Of a stretch of DNA of 20,070 nucleotides, positions 1 through 7,362 are shown in pieces. The first letter of the stretch is position 1; the number at the start of each line of letters is the position of its first letter. The DNA comes from JACRIM01 sp964605185 (GTDB taxonomy: Bacteria > Planctomycetota > Phycisphaerae > UBA1845 > UTPLA1): positions 1 through 20,070 of the forward strand of contig CAZSBF010000077.1 in assembly GCA_964605185.1 (NCBI GenBank). The letters run 5' to 3'. The notes under the pieces were generated by a model. That model had not been told where the DNA came from and ran no database searches. It saw only the letters and a program-made list of their open reading frames with translations. A program made the position numbers and the translations under genes.

Positions 1-1417
1 ATCCGGCGATGTCCAAACCGTTCAGGATGCCGTTGCCATCGATGTCGCCAGGGCATTCACAGATCACCGGCCGACAATCGCAGCACGTGTCGACAGATCC
101 GTCAGCGTTATAGATGACATTTTCGACGCAGTACGTCCCCGGGGGACAAGCGCCCGAGCAGAACGGAAGCGTTCCCGCAACCGCTTCGACGTGGCACTCA
201 TTCTGGCCACGACAATCGCAATCGATGACGGTAAACGTTCCATTCGGACTGCGACGCACGCAACGCGGACGGCAATTTTCCGGAACGCCCGTGGCATCCG
301 GCGGACAATTAAACGGCTTGCATCCTTGGCCATCCGTCGTCGGCTCGCAGAACGGTGGATCGTCAACGCAGATGCAGCAATAGGACGTCCCGTTCGCGGT
401 CGGTGTAATCCGCTGGATGCAGACCTGCCCCGGCGGACAAATGCCGACGCAGATCGGCCCGGTCGGGTCCATTTCGGCGTGACAACGATCGGGGCTGTCG
501 CACGTGCAGTTGCCAACGGTTATGAGGCCCTGGTTGTCAATGAAAATGCACTTCGGTTTGCACTCTTGCGGCATGCCCAGTGCATCCGGGGGACATTGAA
601 CCGGGGCACAGGCCGAATTGTCTGGAAGCGGCTCACAGATCGGCGGCTGCTCGCAATGGCAGCAATAAGTTGTCGATCCATCCGCGGGGTTGTAGAACTC
701 GGTGCGATTGCAAATCCAACCCGGAGGACAATCCCCCACGCAAATCGGCGTACCCGGCACCGGGCCGAACTCGATATGGCACTGGTTGGTTGGCATGCAA
801 ACACAATCAATGATTTGCTGCTGACCATTGGGGCCGACCTTGATGCAAACCGGTAGACATGCCTGCGGCAATCCCAGCGGATCGGGCGGACATGGAGTGG
901 GGTTGCAAGCAGTGCCGGATGTGTTGGGCATACAGGGCGGCGGTTGCGAGGGTACGCATCCGCATTCAAAGGTGGTTCCGGGTGGATAGGGGGTGATATC
1001 AAGGAAGTTAGTGCCGGAGGGAGTCGGAATGCCGGACCCCATGGGTGGAGGAATGGTGACGATGACCTGGCATTCGTTTCCTGCAGGTGGGACCGGACAG
1101 GTCGCCAGACATCGGACGGAATTGACAGCCGCGACGTACGAAATCGCGCCGCACTCACCGGCATAGCACGCGCACTCCACGGCCGACACTCCACCTGGCG
1201 CTGGATTAAGAACGAGTTTCTTGGCAAAGCACTGAGTTCCGGTGACGGTCGTCGTGCAGTTCATCGTTGGGCTTGCACAGAGCGTATCGGCGACTGGGCA
1301 AGGAATGATCTGTCCGAAGGCTGTTGCCACACCCAAACAGAAAAACGACATGAACACGCTACACAACCAGGTGGTTAGCCGAAAAGTCGAACTGGATTCA
1401 ATAGAAAAGCGACGCAT
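1..1417 (-). CDS. Secreted Cys-rich tandem-repeat protein with dockerin-like segment (3' end outside window)
   Basis: The frame is open from an ATG at 1417 to the left edge (472 codons), so the gene is truncated by the window, not broken. A GGGAGGGAG ribosome-binding site lies 7 nt before the ATG. Residues 1-36 form a signal peptide (basic start, hydrophobic stretch ending near VATAFGQ). Residues 37-160 are Cys-rich and non-repetitive. Residues 162-452 are three tandem repeats of 99, 96 and 96 residues, each with 14 cysteines and the landmarks CPPD, CPPG and a CC.C cluster. From residue 457 a dockerin/EF-hand-like loop begins (GDIDGNGILNGLDIAG) and is cut by the edge. I do not recognise the repeat family. 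Extracellular location, disulfide bonding and calcium binding are inferred. Base composition looks less GC-rich than in the mur genes. Confidence 0.87.
   Translation of the reverse strand, partial: MRRFSIESSSTFRLTTWLCSVFMSFFCLGVATAFGQIIPCPVADTLCASPTMNCTTTVTGTQCFAKKLVLNPAPGGVSAVECACYAGECGAISYVAAVNSVRCLATCPVPPAGNECQVIVTIPPPMGSGIPTPSGTNFLDITPYPPGTTFECGCVPSQPPPCMPNTSGTACNPTPCPPDPLGLPQACLPVCIKVGPNGQQQIIDCVCMPTNQCHIEFGPVPGTPICVGDCPPGWICNRTEFYNPADGSTTYCCHCEQPPICEPLPDNSACAPVQCPPDALGMPQECKPKCIFIDNQGLITVGNCTCDSPDRCHAEMDPTGPICVGICPPGQVCIQRITPTANGTSYCCICVDDPPFCEPTTDGQGCKPFNCPPDATGVPENCRPRCVRRSPNGTFTVIDCDCRGQNECHVEAVAGTLPFCSGACPPGTYCVENVIYNADGSVDTCCDCRPVICECPGDIDGNGILNGLDIAG
62..934 (-). repeat. Three tandem 14-cysteine protein repeats
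   Basis: Units are encoded at 638-934, 350-637 and 62-349 (residues 162-260, 261-356, 357-452). Successive Cys-Cys distances in the three units are 9,5,11,4,14,2,6,(13/11/12),4,6,(16/14/15),1,2. Only two loops vary in length. This regularity indicates a disulfide-stabilised domain duplicated in tandem; the nucleotide sequences have diverged clearly, so the duplication is not recent. Confidence 0.85.
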
Positions 1418-1802
1418 GACAAATCTCCCTCCCCCACGTTCACTCGGTCAACAAAATACGCTGTATCTGAAAAGTTGCGCAGCATCGACAGATGCATGCG
1501 AATTCAATCGAATGGAAAAATGAGAAGCCAGAGTTGCTCACTCCCGAACCGTTTGACAACTCAGAACTGCCGGCGCGAACTCAGATGTGTTCTTCGCGGG
1601 CAAGCGAACCGATTATACCCGGAATGGTACCGATTCTTCGCCACTATAAAAAAAATCTTCCACCCTCACGGGACAGCCAAACTGCGGGAATCCACGCACT
1701 CCCTTTTTGATAGCTGAAACGTTGTAACTTCATGTTTTCCGCGGAGTTCGGGATAGAAAGGATCGGTGCTTCCGCCTTTTGGTCGGCTTTGACGCCAATG
1801 CA
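1418..1802. other. Intergenic region, 385 bp
   Basis: Lies between the stop of the zinc-ribbon/Yip1-like gene and the start of the Cys-rich protein gene, both on the minus strand. It should hold the promoter of the latter. A perfect TATAAT reads on the minus strand at 1612-1617, but I see no convincing -35 at 16-18 bp, and it lies about 195 bp from the start codon. Short open frames here lack ribosome-binding sites and recognisable protein features. A/T runs occur at 1646-1655. No RNA gene, strong terminator or repeat was seen. Confidence 0.5.
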
Positions 1803-2660
1803 CTAAGACGCAAACATCGCGTACCCCGCGATCAGAAGCACATTACCCGCCAGCAGCATGGGAATCATCGTCGCAATCAACGCCTGCCCCCGGCTGGTGT
1901 GATGCAAATGCTCCACTCCGCTGCTAACCACGCGGATATACCAAAGCACCCCCACCGGCGGCAACAAGAGCACCGCTGGCAACACCGCACTTCCAAACGC
2001 GACCGCGCGCACGCTCGATTCATAATCCGAACCCTGCTGCCCCAGGATCGCCAGCACCCCCTGAATCAGAAGCCCATAGAGATAATTCCACACGATCTGA
2101 ATCAGCGGCACGAGTGCGATCAGCATCAGCGTGAATCGACTGTTCAGCAGCAGCCGAATGTCCGGCATCCACGTGAGCAGGCCGCCGTATTGCAACAGCA
2201 TGATCGCGCCGATCAGTACGGCCCCCGCCACATAAGCACACAGCACGCTGAACACGATCTCGCCGTGATTATGGTTGGACGCAGACAGTCGAAAATATTC
2301 CTGCGGCTGCATCGCCAGTCGTGCGACGCCGTCAAGATACGCCCGCACAAACCCCACGCGATGCCGCTGCTCCCATGGCGTCCCCATCCGCAACGGCTCC
2401 CCCACCGCATCATCGCGAAGCGGGCGAACACGAAGCTGCGCGACATCCAGCGGCGCATTGCACTTCGTGCAGATAAACCGGCGCGGCGAAGGCAGTCCGT
2501 GTTCATCGTTTCCCGCATACGACTGTTCACAAGTGCGACAGACAAACGCGACAGATTTCTTGGGAAAGTCGTAATCGGTGACTTCGAAGGGCAGCCCACA
2601 CTCGGGGCAGCGGTTCTCCGGCAAATCCCAAAGCAGATAGTTGCAGCGAACGCAGTTCAT
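1803..2660 (-). CDS. Zinc-ribbon and Yip1-like multi-pass membrane protein
   Basis: 285 aa. Two zinc ribbons sit at the N-terminus: Cys3/Cys6 with Cys18/Cys21 (CVRC...CPEC) and Cys41/Cys44 with Cys64/Cys67 (CRTC...CTKC). Residues from about 135 to 285 contain about five hydrophobic segments, resembling the Yip1/DUF1282 membrane domain in length and character. The first ribbon type is common in planctomycete proteins of unknown role. The start ATG overlaps the murA stop in an ATGA arrangement, so the gene is probably translationally coupled to murA and shares its transcript. That suggests, but does not prove, a cell-envelope function. The exact role is unknown. Confidence 0.8.
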   Translation of the reverse strand: MNCVRCNYLLWDLPENRCPECGLPFEVTDYDFPKKSVAFVCRTCEQSYAGNDEHGLPSPRRFICTKCNAPLDVAQLRVRPLRDDAVGEPLRMGTPWEQRHRVGFVRAYLDGVARLAMQPQEYFRLSASNHNHGEIVFSVLCAYVAGAVLIGAIMLLQYGGLLTWMPDIRLLLNSRFTLMLIALVPLIQIVWNYLYGLLIQGVLAILGQQGSDYESSVRAVAFGSAVLPAVLLLPPVGVLWYIRVVSSGVEHLHHTSRGQALIATMIPMLLAGNVLLIAGYAMFAS

Positions 2661-3922
2661 TCGGGCACTCGCTGAATCTCCGCGCCAAGCGTGGCCAGTC
2701 GTTGCTCGATCCGCTCATACCCGCGATCGATGTGATACACACGCGAGACCTTGGTCTTGCCCTTGGCTACCAGACCCGCCACGACCAGCGCCGCCGACGC
2801 CCGAAGATCGCTCGCCATGACCGGTGCCCCCACGAGATTCTTCACCCCCTCAACAATGACCGTCGGCCCTTCCTTCCGCAGCCGGGCCCCCATTCGGTTC
2901 AGTTCCGCGACGTGAACAAACCGGTCGGGGAAAATCTTCTCCGTAATGATGCTGTTTCCATCCGCAAGGCAGAGCAATGCCATGATCTGCGCCTGCAAAT
3001 CCGTCGGAAATCCCGGGTACGGCTGCGTCGTCACGCTCACCGGCTCCAAACGCCGCGACGACGACACCTGAACGCCATCCCCCTTGCGCTCCACGTTCAC
3101 GCCAATCGCCCGCAACCGATCCACGACCGCCATCAAGTGATCGAGCCGGCAGTTATTAATAATGACGTCACCATTCGTGATCGCCGCCGCCATCATGAAC
3201 GTCCCGGCTTCAATGCGATCGGGAATCACGGTGTGCTCGCAACCGTGCAGCTCCTTCACACCCTCGACGGTAATGCGCGGCGTACCCTGCCCGACGATCC
3301 GCGCCCCGCACGCATTCAGATAATTCGCAAGGTCGATCACCTCCGGCTCACACGCGGCCGATTCAATCACCGTCGTCCCCTCGGCCAGCGTCGCCGCCAT
3401 CAGGACATTCGCCGTGCCCAGCACCGTCGACCCAAACGGCCCGCCGAGAAACATCTCGGTGCCCTTCAGCTTCTTCGCCTTCAGGTGAATATCGCCGCCG
3501 ACCAGATCGGACTCAGCCCCGAGACACTGGAACCCCTGGATATGCAGATCAACTGGCCGATCGCCAATGTTGCACCCGCCCGGGAGACTCACCTGCGCTC
3601 GCCGTCGCTTCGCCAAGAGCGGCCCCATTACGCAGACGCTGGCCCGCATCTTCCGCACGAGTTCATACTCGGCGTGGCAGTTCATCTCATCCTCAACCTT
3701 GAGATGAAGTCCGCCCTTCTCATCGCGCGACACGTTGACGCCCAGCTTCTCAAGCAGCGCGGCCAGGTGTCGAATATCCTCAAGCTGAGGCACCCCCTTC
3801 AGAACGGTCTCGCCCTCGGTCAGAATGCTTGCCGCCATGATCGGCAGCGCCGCGTTCTTCGAACCATTGACCGAAATAGCCCCCTTGAGCCTGTTCCCGC
3901 CGGTAATAAGAAGTGAATCCAC
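2657..3922 (-). CDS. murA: UDP-N-acetylglucosamine 1-carboxyvinyltransferase (MurA)
   Basis: 421 aa, the normal MurA length. Cytoplasmic enzyme that transfers enolpyruvate from PEP to UDP-GlcNAc, the first committed step of peptidoglycan synthesis. Visible family features: NGSKNAALP (Lys22, Asn23), Arg93 in KMRAS, the loop PGGCNIGDRPVD with catalytic Cys117 (Asp in fosfomycin-resistant forms), and YPGFPTD with the active-site Asp308. Start chosen as GTG at 3922: the protein then begins VDSLLITGGN like other MurAs, and AAGGA lies upstream. The frame stays open to an ATG at 4084, but those 54 extra residues do not look like MurA. Keeping Cys implies intrinsic fosfomycin sensitivity at the target level (inference). 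The gene stands apart from the mur cluster at 13284-18742. Confidence 0.97.
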   Translation of the reverse strand: MDSLLITGGNRLKGAISVNGSKNAALPIMAASILTEGETVLKGVPQLEDIRHLAALLEKLGVNVSRDEKGGLHLKVEDEMNCHAEYELVRKMRASVCVMGPLLAKRRRAQVSLPGGCNIGDRPVDLHIQGFQCLGAESDLVGGDIHLKAKKLKGTEMFLGGPFGSTVLGTANVLMAATLAEGTTVIESAACEPEVIDLANYLNACGARIVGQGTPRITVEGVKELHGCEHTVIPDRIEAGTFMMAAAITNGDVIINNCRLDHLMAVVDRLRAIGVNVERKGDGVQVSSSRRLEPVSVTTQPYPGFPTDLQAQIMALLCLADGNSIITEKIFPDRFVHVAELNRMGARLRKEGPTVIVEGVKNLVGAPVMASDLRASAALVVAGLVAKGKTKVSRVYHIDRGYERIEQRLATLGAEIQRVPE

Positions 3923-3953
3923 GTTCGTCCATCCTTGGAGAGGTATGCAAATT

Positions 3954-3974
3954 TCACAGGCCGCACGCCTGTGA
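3954..3974. repeat. Perfect 8-bp inverted repeat in the murA leader
   Basis: Arms TCACAGGC (3954-3961) and GCCTGTGA (3967-3974) with a 5-nt loop. It lies 31 bp upstream of the murA GTG, downstream of a candidate -10 box, so it would form a hairpin in the leader RNA. It could be a dispersed repeat, a regulatory hairpin or a protein-binding site. Confidence 0.6.
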
Positions 3975-3993
3975 TGAATTATTCCACCAAGCC

Positions 3994-3999
3994 AGTATA
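3994..3999 (-). promoter_or_regulatory. Candidate murA -10 box
   Basis: TATACT on the minus strand (5 of 6 to TATAAT). The hexamer 17 bp upstream is only a weak -35 match. Transcription from here would give a leader of roughly 65 nt that includes the inverted repeat at 3954-3974. Confidence 0.3.
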
Positions 4000-4040
4000 A
4001 ACGGTGGCAAAGTCGATTGCGAGCGAAAGGCGATGTTGGA

Positions 4041-4499
4041 TTAACTGGATTCGGCTTGGTCTCGCGGCTCGATTTTCTCACCACATTCGGGGCAAATTCC
4101 GCTCACGTTGCCGGTGAGGTCGTATTCGCAATTGATGCAGATATTCTGGCGAGGCAAAGCAACCGCGTCTCTGGCACTGAGAATGACTGCAGTGGCAACC
4201 GCTGGACCGAAGAAGATTGCAAATGGCAACGGCAGAACCAGCAATAGTTCCCACCATCCGATTGAGCGGAATCGAATAAGCATGTCGAACCCCAATGACC
4301 ACGCGAGATAAATCGTGAGTACCAGGAGGTGGCCAACGACTAAACGATGAATGGCACGAATCCAGGGCGGCGGCCACTTTGGTCTGCGGCGCGCGATCCG
4401 TCTGCCAATCAGGTATGCGACCGACGGAGAAAGGTAACAGATGACCAATGGGCTAATACAAAGCAAGTTTTGAAAGACGGTCAAGGTCGTCTGTGTCAT
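4041..4499 (-). CDS. Small membrane protein with C-terminal zinc ribbon
   Basis: 152 aa. Hydrophobic segments at about residues 9-33, 52-76 and 85-110, then a ribbon with Cys121/Cys124 and Cys136/Cys139 (CINCEYDLTG...CPECG). This is the same ribbon style as at the N-terminus of the Yip1-like protein at 1803-2660. The ATG at 4499 is preferred because AGGAAGAGG precedes it by 7 nt. An in-frame GTG at 4523 overlaps the PIN toxin stop (GTGA) and would add eight residues. It is the last gene of the antitoxin-toxin transcript. No specific function is recognisable, and the link to the toxin-antitoxin pair may only be shared transcription. Confidence 0.75.
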   Translation of the reverse strand: MTQTTLTVFQNLLCISPLVICYLSPSVAYLIGRRIARRRPKWPPPWIRAIHRLVVGHLLVLTIYLAWSLGFDMLIRFRSIGWWELLLVLPLPFAIFFGPAVATAVILSARDAVALPRQNICINCEYDLTGNVSGICPECGEKIEPRDQAESS

Positions 4500-4519
4500 G
4501 GCGCGGCCTCTTCCTGGGC

Positions 4520-4873
4520 TCACATTCGCCGTAGAAACTCGGCTACATGAATGATTTCGGTATTGCCATGCTTCTCTAGGACGAGCAAATCTTCATCACG
4601 CGTCACCAGCACATCAGCCTGTGATTCGCTGGCAAGCGCCAGCAAATAATCATCATTGGGATCCCGGCAAACCGGGGCGATGGACGTGGGTAAGCAAAGT
4701 TCAGCCCGGCGGAGTAAATCAGCAATCGATGCTGCATCTGCAGTATCGATTAGCTCCCGAATACTCGGACGCCGAACCACATCTTCGAATTCTTCAATAG
4801 CCGCTGGGGAGGTCACAATGACTAATCGGCCCGACTCCACCGCATCGGCCATCAGTCCCCACCAGTCCTTCAT
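4520..4873 (-). CDS. PIN-domain toxin (VapC-like), N-terminus not under a standard start codon
   Basis: 117 aa from the first ATG. PIN-fold ribonucleases use clustered acidic residues to bind Mg2+. Here RDPNDDYLLALA (residues 70-81) and VTRDEDLLVL (90-99) fit the later acidic motifs of the PIN family typed as putative toxin components. The usual first motif, reading AVLDTSVLISAL, is present in the same frame at 4874-4909, upstream of the ATG. Between the in-frame stop (4925-4927) and that ATG there is no ATG, GTG or TTG. Either a non-standard start is used (ATC at 4915-4913 fits) or the gene has lost its start through a small mutation and the first Asp is missing. The coding stretch overlaps the antitoxin 3' end, as is usual for such pairs. 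Confidence 0.72.
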   Translation of the reverse strand: MKDWWGLMADAVESGRLVIVTSPAAIEEFEDVVRRPSIRELIDTADAASIADLLRRAELCLPTSIAPVCRDPNDDYLLALASESQADVLVTRDEDLLVLEKHGNTEIIHVAEFLRRM

Positions 4874-4884
4874 CAGTGCGCTGA

Positions 4885-5130
4885 TCAGGACGGAGGTATC
4901 GAGGACCGCTCGGATAACGGCTTCTCATTGCGTGTATCTCGCACTTCCGAGTCGATGCGATCATCTGCAATCGGACCGACTGCAACAACTCGGTCGGCAA
5001 TCCGTTTGCAAATGACGCGCCAGCGCTGCGCCCAGGTGAACTTGTCAACCGCCTCCGCCACACAAAGTTGCTCCTCAGGAGTCAACGCGCGAATCTGATC
5101 CAGAATTGATTGCGTTGGTGAGACAGCCAT
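4885..5130 (-). CDS. Putative antitoxin of the PIN toxin
   Basis: 81 aa, soluble and charged, starting MAVSPTQSILDQIRALTPEE, with a central basic/tryptophan segment (FTWAQRWRVICKRIADR). I recognise no DNA-binding fold with certainty. The antitoxin role rests on position: immediately upstream of and overlapping the PIN coding frame, small, and first in the transcript. The ATG at 5130 is chosen because a longer frame up to 5253 would run through the promoter-like TATAAT and into the divergent intergenic region. If the family is typical, the protein would bind the toxin and repress its own promoter; neither can be seen directly. Confidence 0.6.
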   Translation of the reverse strand: MAVSPTQSILDQIRALTPEEQLCVAEAVDKFTWAQRWRVICKRIADRVVAVGPIADDRIDSEVRDTRNEKPLSERSSIPPS

Positions 5131-5136
5131 GCTCTT

Positions 5137-5142
5137 ATTATA
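5137..5142 (-). promoter_or_regulatory. Perfect -10 box directly before the antitoxin start
   Basis: TATAAT on the minus strand, followed by six bases and then the ATG at 5130. Transcription starting about 7 nt downstream of the box would begin at or next to the A of the ATG, giving a leaderless mRNA. The -35 is poor (TTCGAA at 16 bp spacing, 3 of 6). Confidence 0.4.
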
Positions 5143-5253
5143 TCGCGCATTCGTCGGTTTCGAAGGATGCCCGGCACACCTGCGGCATCGTTCGATAATC
5201 GCACGTACTGCTGGTGGAATTGCCAAGCCAACCGCCTTCCCCCACACTACCAC

Positions 5254-5271
5254 ACGGGACTCAAGTCCCGT
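5254..5271. repeat. Perfect 8-bp inverted repeat upstream of transketolase
   Basis: Arms ACGGGACT (5254-5261) and AGTCCCGT (5264-5271) with a 2-nt spacer, 45 bp before the transketolase ATG. It lies in the 186-bp divergent region shared with the toxin-antitoxin operon. It could be an operator or one copy of a dispersed palindrome. Confidence 0.55.
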
Positions 5272-5316
5272 TTCCGCACCAACAATCGTCCGGCCTATAT
5301 CGCCGGCGGAGGGATC

Positions 5317-7350
5317 ATGACGCTAAAAGAATTCGCCAACGCAAAAGCCATCGAACTCGGCAAGGACGTTCTCCGCATGACCGCCGCTTCCGGCAGCGGC
5401 CACCCATCCAGCGGTCTCGCCATCATGCACATCGTCGTCACGCTCATGCAGGACGTCATGCGCTGGGACCCGGCCGACCCGTGGAACCCCGGCAACGACC
5501 GGCTCGTCCTCTCCGAAGGCCACGCAGTCCCCGCCGTCTACGCCGTCTATGCCGACATGGGCGGTGTCGTCGGTAACAGTCCCGCCAATGCTCGAAAACT
5601 CACCAAGGCCGACCTCGCCACCCTCCGCGAAACACACAGCGTCCTCGACGGCCATCCGAACCCCGCAGAAGGATTTCCATTCTTCGACGCCGCCACCGGT
5701 TCACTCGGCCAGGGCCTCTCCGTCGGTGCCGGCCTCGGCGTCGCGGCGCGCCTTGCGAAATCCGACAAGCAGATCTACGTCCTCATCGGCGACGGCGAGA
5801 GCCGCGAGGGGCAGATCTGGGAAGCGATGGACTTCATCGCCGACCATGGCCTCTTCAACGTCATCCCCATCTTCAACTGCAACGGACAGGGCCAGGCCGA
5901 CTACGTTTCGCGCCAGCAATCCGCCGAAATGATTGCCGGCAAGGCCGAGGCCTTCGGTTTCGCCGCCATCATTATCGACGGCCACGACGCCGACGCCTTC
6001 AAGGCCTCCCTCGGCGACGCCGCAGCGAGAAAAGCCCCGATCGCCATCGTCGCCCGCACCCACAAAGGCTGGGGCTGTGCCTCGCTCAAAGACGTCTCGA
6101 ACCACGGCAAACCCCTCGGCACCGCCCAACTCGACAAGGGCATCGCCGACCTCGATTCCACTGCTTCCGAATTGAAGATCACCCTCGGCGCAGCTTCGCG
6201 CATTCCCGCAAAACCCCAATCCATCACCCGCCCCGCGAAGAAGCCGATCGCCATCCCCCCCTTCGCCGAAGGCATGGCGGCCGCAGGTCTCGGCTCGCTC
6301 GTCGAGAAAAACGCCGTCGCCACCCGCCGCGCCTACGGCGCCGCCCTGCTCGCCCTCGGCGCCGCCGACGAACGCATCGCCGCCCTCGACGGCGACGTGC
6401 GAAACTCCACCTTCTCCGAAATGTTCTACAAGAAGTATCCGGCACGATTCGTCGAATGCAAAATCGCAGAGCAGAACATGGTCAGCGTCGCCGCCGGCAT
6501 GGCCGCCGCCGGCCACATCCCCTTCGCCAGCAGCTTCGCCAAGTTCCTCGCCCGCGCCTATGACCAGGTCGAAATGGCCATGATTACCCGCGCCAACATC
6601 AAGCTCGTCGGCTCCCATGCGGGCGTCTCCCTCGCCGCCGACGGCCCCAGCCAGATGAGTCTGCAAGACGTCGCCTACTTCCGCAGCGCCAGCATGACCG
6701 ACTCCCGCGGCTTCCTCGACCGCGATTCGGCTTCGCCCAGTGCCGGCACTAGTTTCCCTCCCCTTGATAAGGGGAGGGCCAGGGTGGGGTCCGCGAATGC
6801 AGGCAACATCCGCCCCGTCTGCGTCTCCCTCCAACCCGCCGACGCCGTCGCCGCCTATCACTTCACCGCACTCATGGCTAACCACGAAGGCCTCTGCTAC
6901 ATGCGAACTCACCGCCCCGACGTCGGCCTCCTCTACAAGCCCGACACAAAGTTCCACATCGGTGGCTCGCACATTCTGATGGAAGGAAACGCCCTCACCC
7001 TCGTCTCCACCGGCTACATGGTGCACGAATGCAAGAAGGCCGCAGAAATGCTCGCGAAGGAAGGCGTGAAGGTCACACTCATCGACGCCTACAGCCTCCC
7101 GCTCGACACGATGCCCATCTTCGCCGCCGCCGCAAAAACGAGTAGCCGCATCCTCGTTGTGGAGGACAACTACCTCGGCGGCCTCGCCGGCGCAATCGCC
7201 GAAGACGCCGCGGAACAGGGCGACATCCGCGTCGCCGCGATGAACTGTCGGGTGATGCCAAAGAGCGCGAAATCGACGGAAGACATCCTCACCTACGTCG
7301 GCCTGTCGTCAAAGGACATCGCGGCACGGGTGAAGTCATTGATCGGCTGA
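5317..7350 (+). CDS. tkt: Transketolase
   Basis: 677 aa. Thiamine-diphosphate enzyme of the non-oxidative pentose phosphate pathway, moving two-carbon ketol units between sugar phosphates in the cytoplasm. Visible: SGSGHPSS (25-32), the TPP motif from GDGES (158) to NCN (187-189), the pyrimidine domain with the catalytic Glu in ECKIAEQNM (380-388), SHAGVSLAADGPSQ (433-446), and a C-terminal domain from about 545. The ATG at 5317 is chosen over the upstream in-frame ATG at 5167 because GGAGGG precedes it and homology starts at MTLKEFANAK. Residues about 464-500 are a low-complexity insert containing a palindromic repeat that keeps the frame open. It sits in a loop before LQPADAV, so the enzyme may still be active. 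It is the only plus-strand gene here and appears monocistronic. Confidence 0.95.
   Translation: MTLKEFANAKAIELGKDVLRMTAASGSGHPSSGLAIMHIVVTLMQDVMRWDPADPWNPGNDRLVLSEGHAVPAVYAVYADMGGVVGNSPANARKLTKADLATLRETHSVLDGHPNPAEGFPFFDAATGSLGQGLSVGAGLGVAARLAKSDKQIYVLIGDGESREGQIWEAMDFIADHGLFNVIPIFNCNGQGQADYVSRQQSAEMIAGKAEAFGFAAIIIDGHDADAFKASLGDAAARKAPIAIVARTHKGWGCASLKDVSNHGKPLGTAQLDKGIADLDSTASELKITLGAASRIPAKPQSITRPAKKPIAIPPFAEGMAAAGLGSLVEKNAVATRRAYGAALLALGAADERIAALDGDVRNSTFSEMFYKKYPARFVECKIAEQNMVSVAAGMAAAGHIPFASSFAKFLARAYDQVEMAMITRANIKLVGSHAGVSLAADGPSQMSLQDVAYFRSASMTDSRGFLDRDSASPSAGTSFPPLDKGRARVGSANAGNIRPVCVSLQPADAVAAYHFTALMANHEGLCYMRTHRPDVGLLYKPDTKFHIGGSHILMEGNALTLVSTGYMVHECKKAAEMLAKEGVKVTLIDAYSLPLDTMPIFAAAAKTSSRILVVEDNYLGGLAGAIAEDAAEQGDIRVAAMNCRVMPKSAKSTEDILTYVGLSSKDIAARVKSLIG
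6756..6778. repeat. Palindromic repeat embedded in the transketolase gene
   Basis: Perfect 10-bp arms CCCTCCCCTT (6756-6765) and AAGGGGAGGG (6769-6778) around a 3-nt loop, followed by a G-rich tail to about 6790. It encodes SFPPLDKGRA in frame. Its composition is unlike the surrounding codons, and it lies between the conserved YFRSASM and LQPADAV segments. Confidence 0.75.
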
Positions 7351-7362
7351 CGAAACGCGTAG

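Noticed and set aside
1475..1717. Small plus-strand open frames of 70-80 codons in the intergenic region.
   Set aside because: No ribosome-binding site, no recognisable protein features, and heavily overlapping alternative frames.
2702..3916. A 404-codon plus-strand open frame opposite murA.
   Set aside because: It is antisense to an unmistakable murA, has Arg/His/Pro-rich composition and no family features.
3923..4084. Longer murA starting at an ATG at 4084.
   Set aside because: The added 54 residues run through the promoter-like TATACT and the hairpin and do not resemble MurA.
5701..7026. A 441-codon minus-strand open frame opposite transketolase, rich in Gly, Val and Glu.
   Set aside because: It is antisense to conserved transketolase codons, low in complexity and without motifs.
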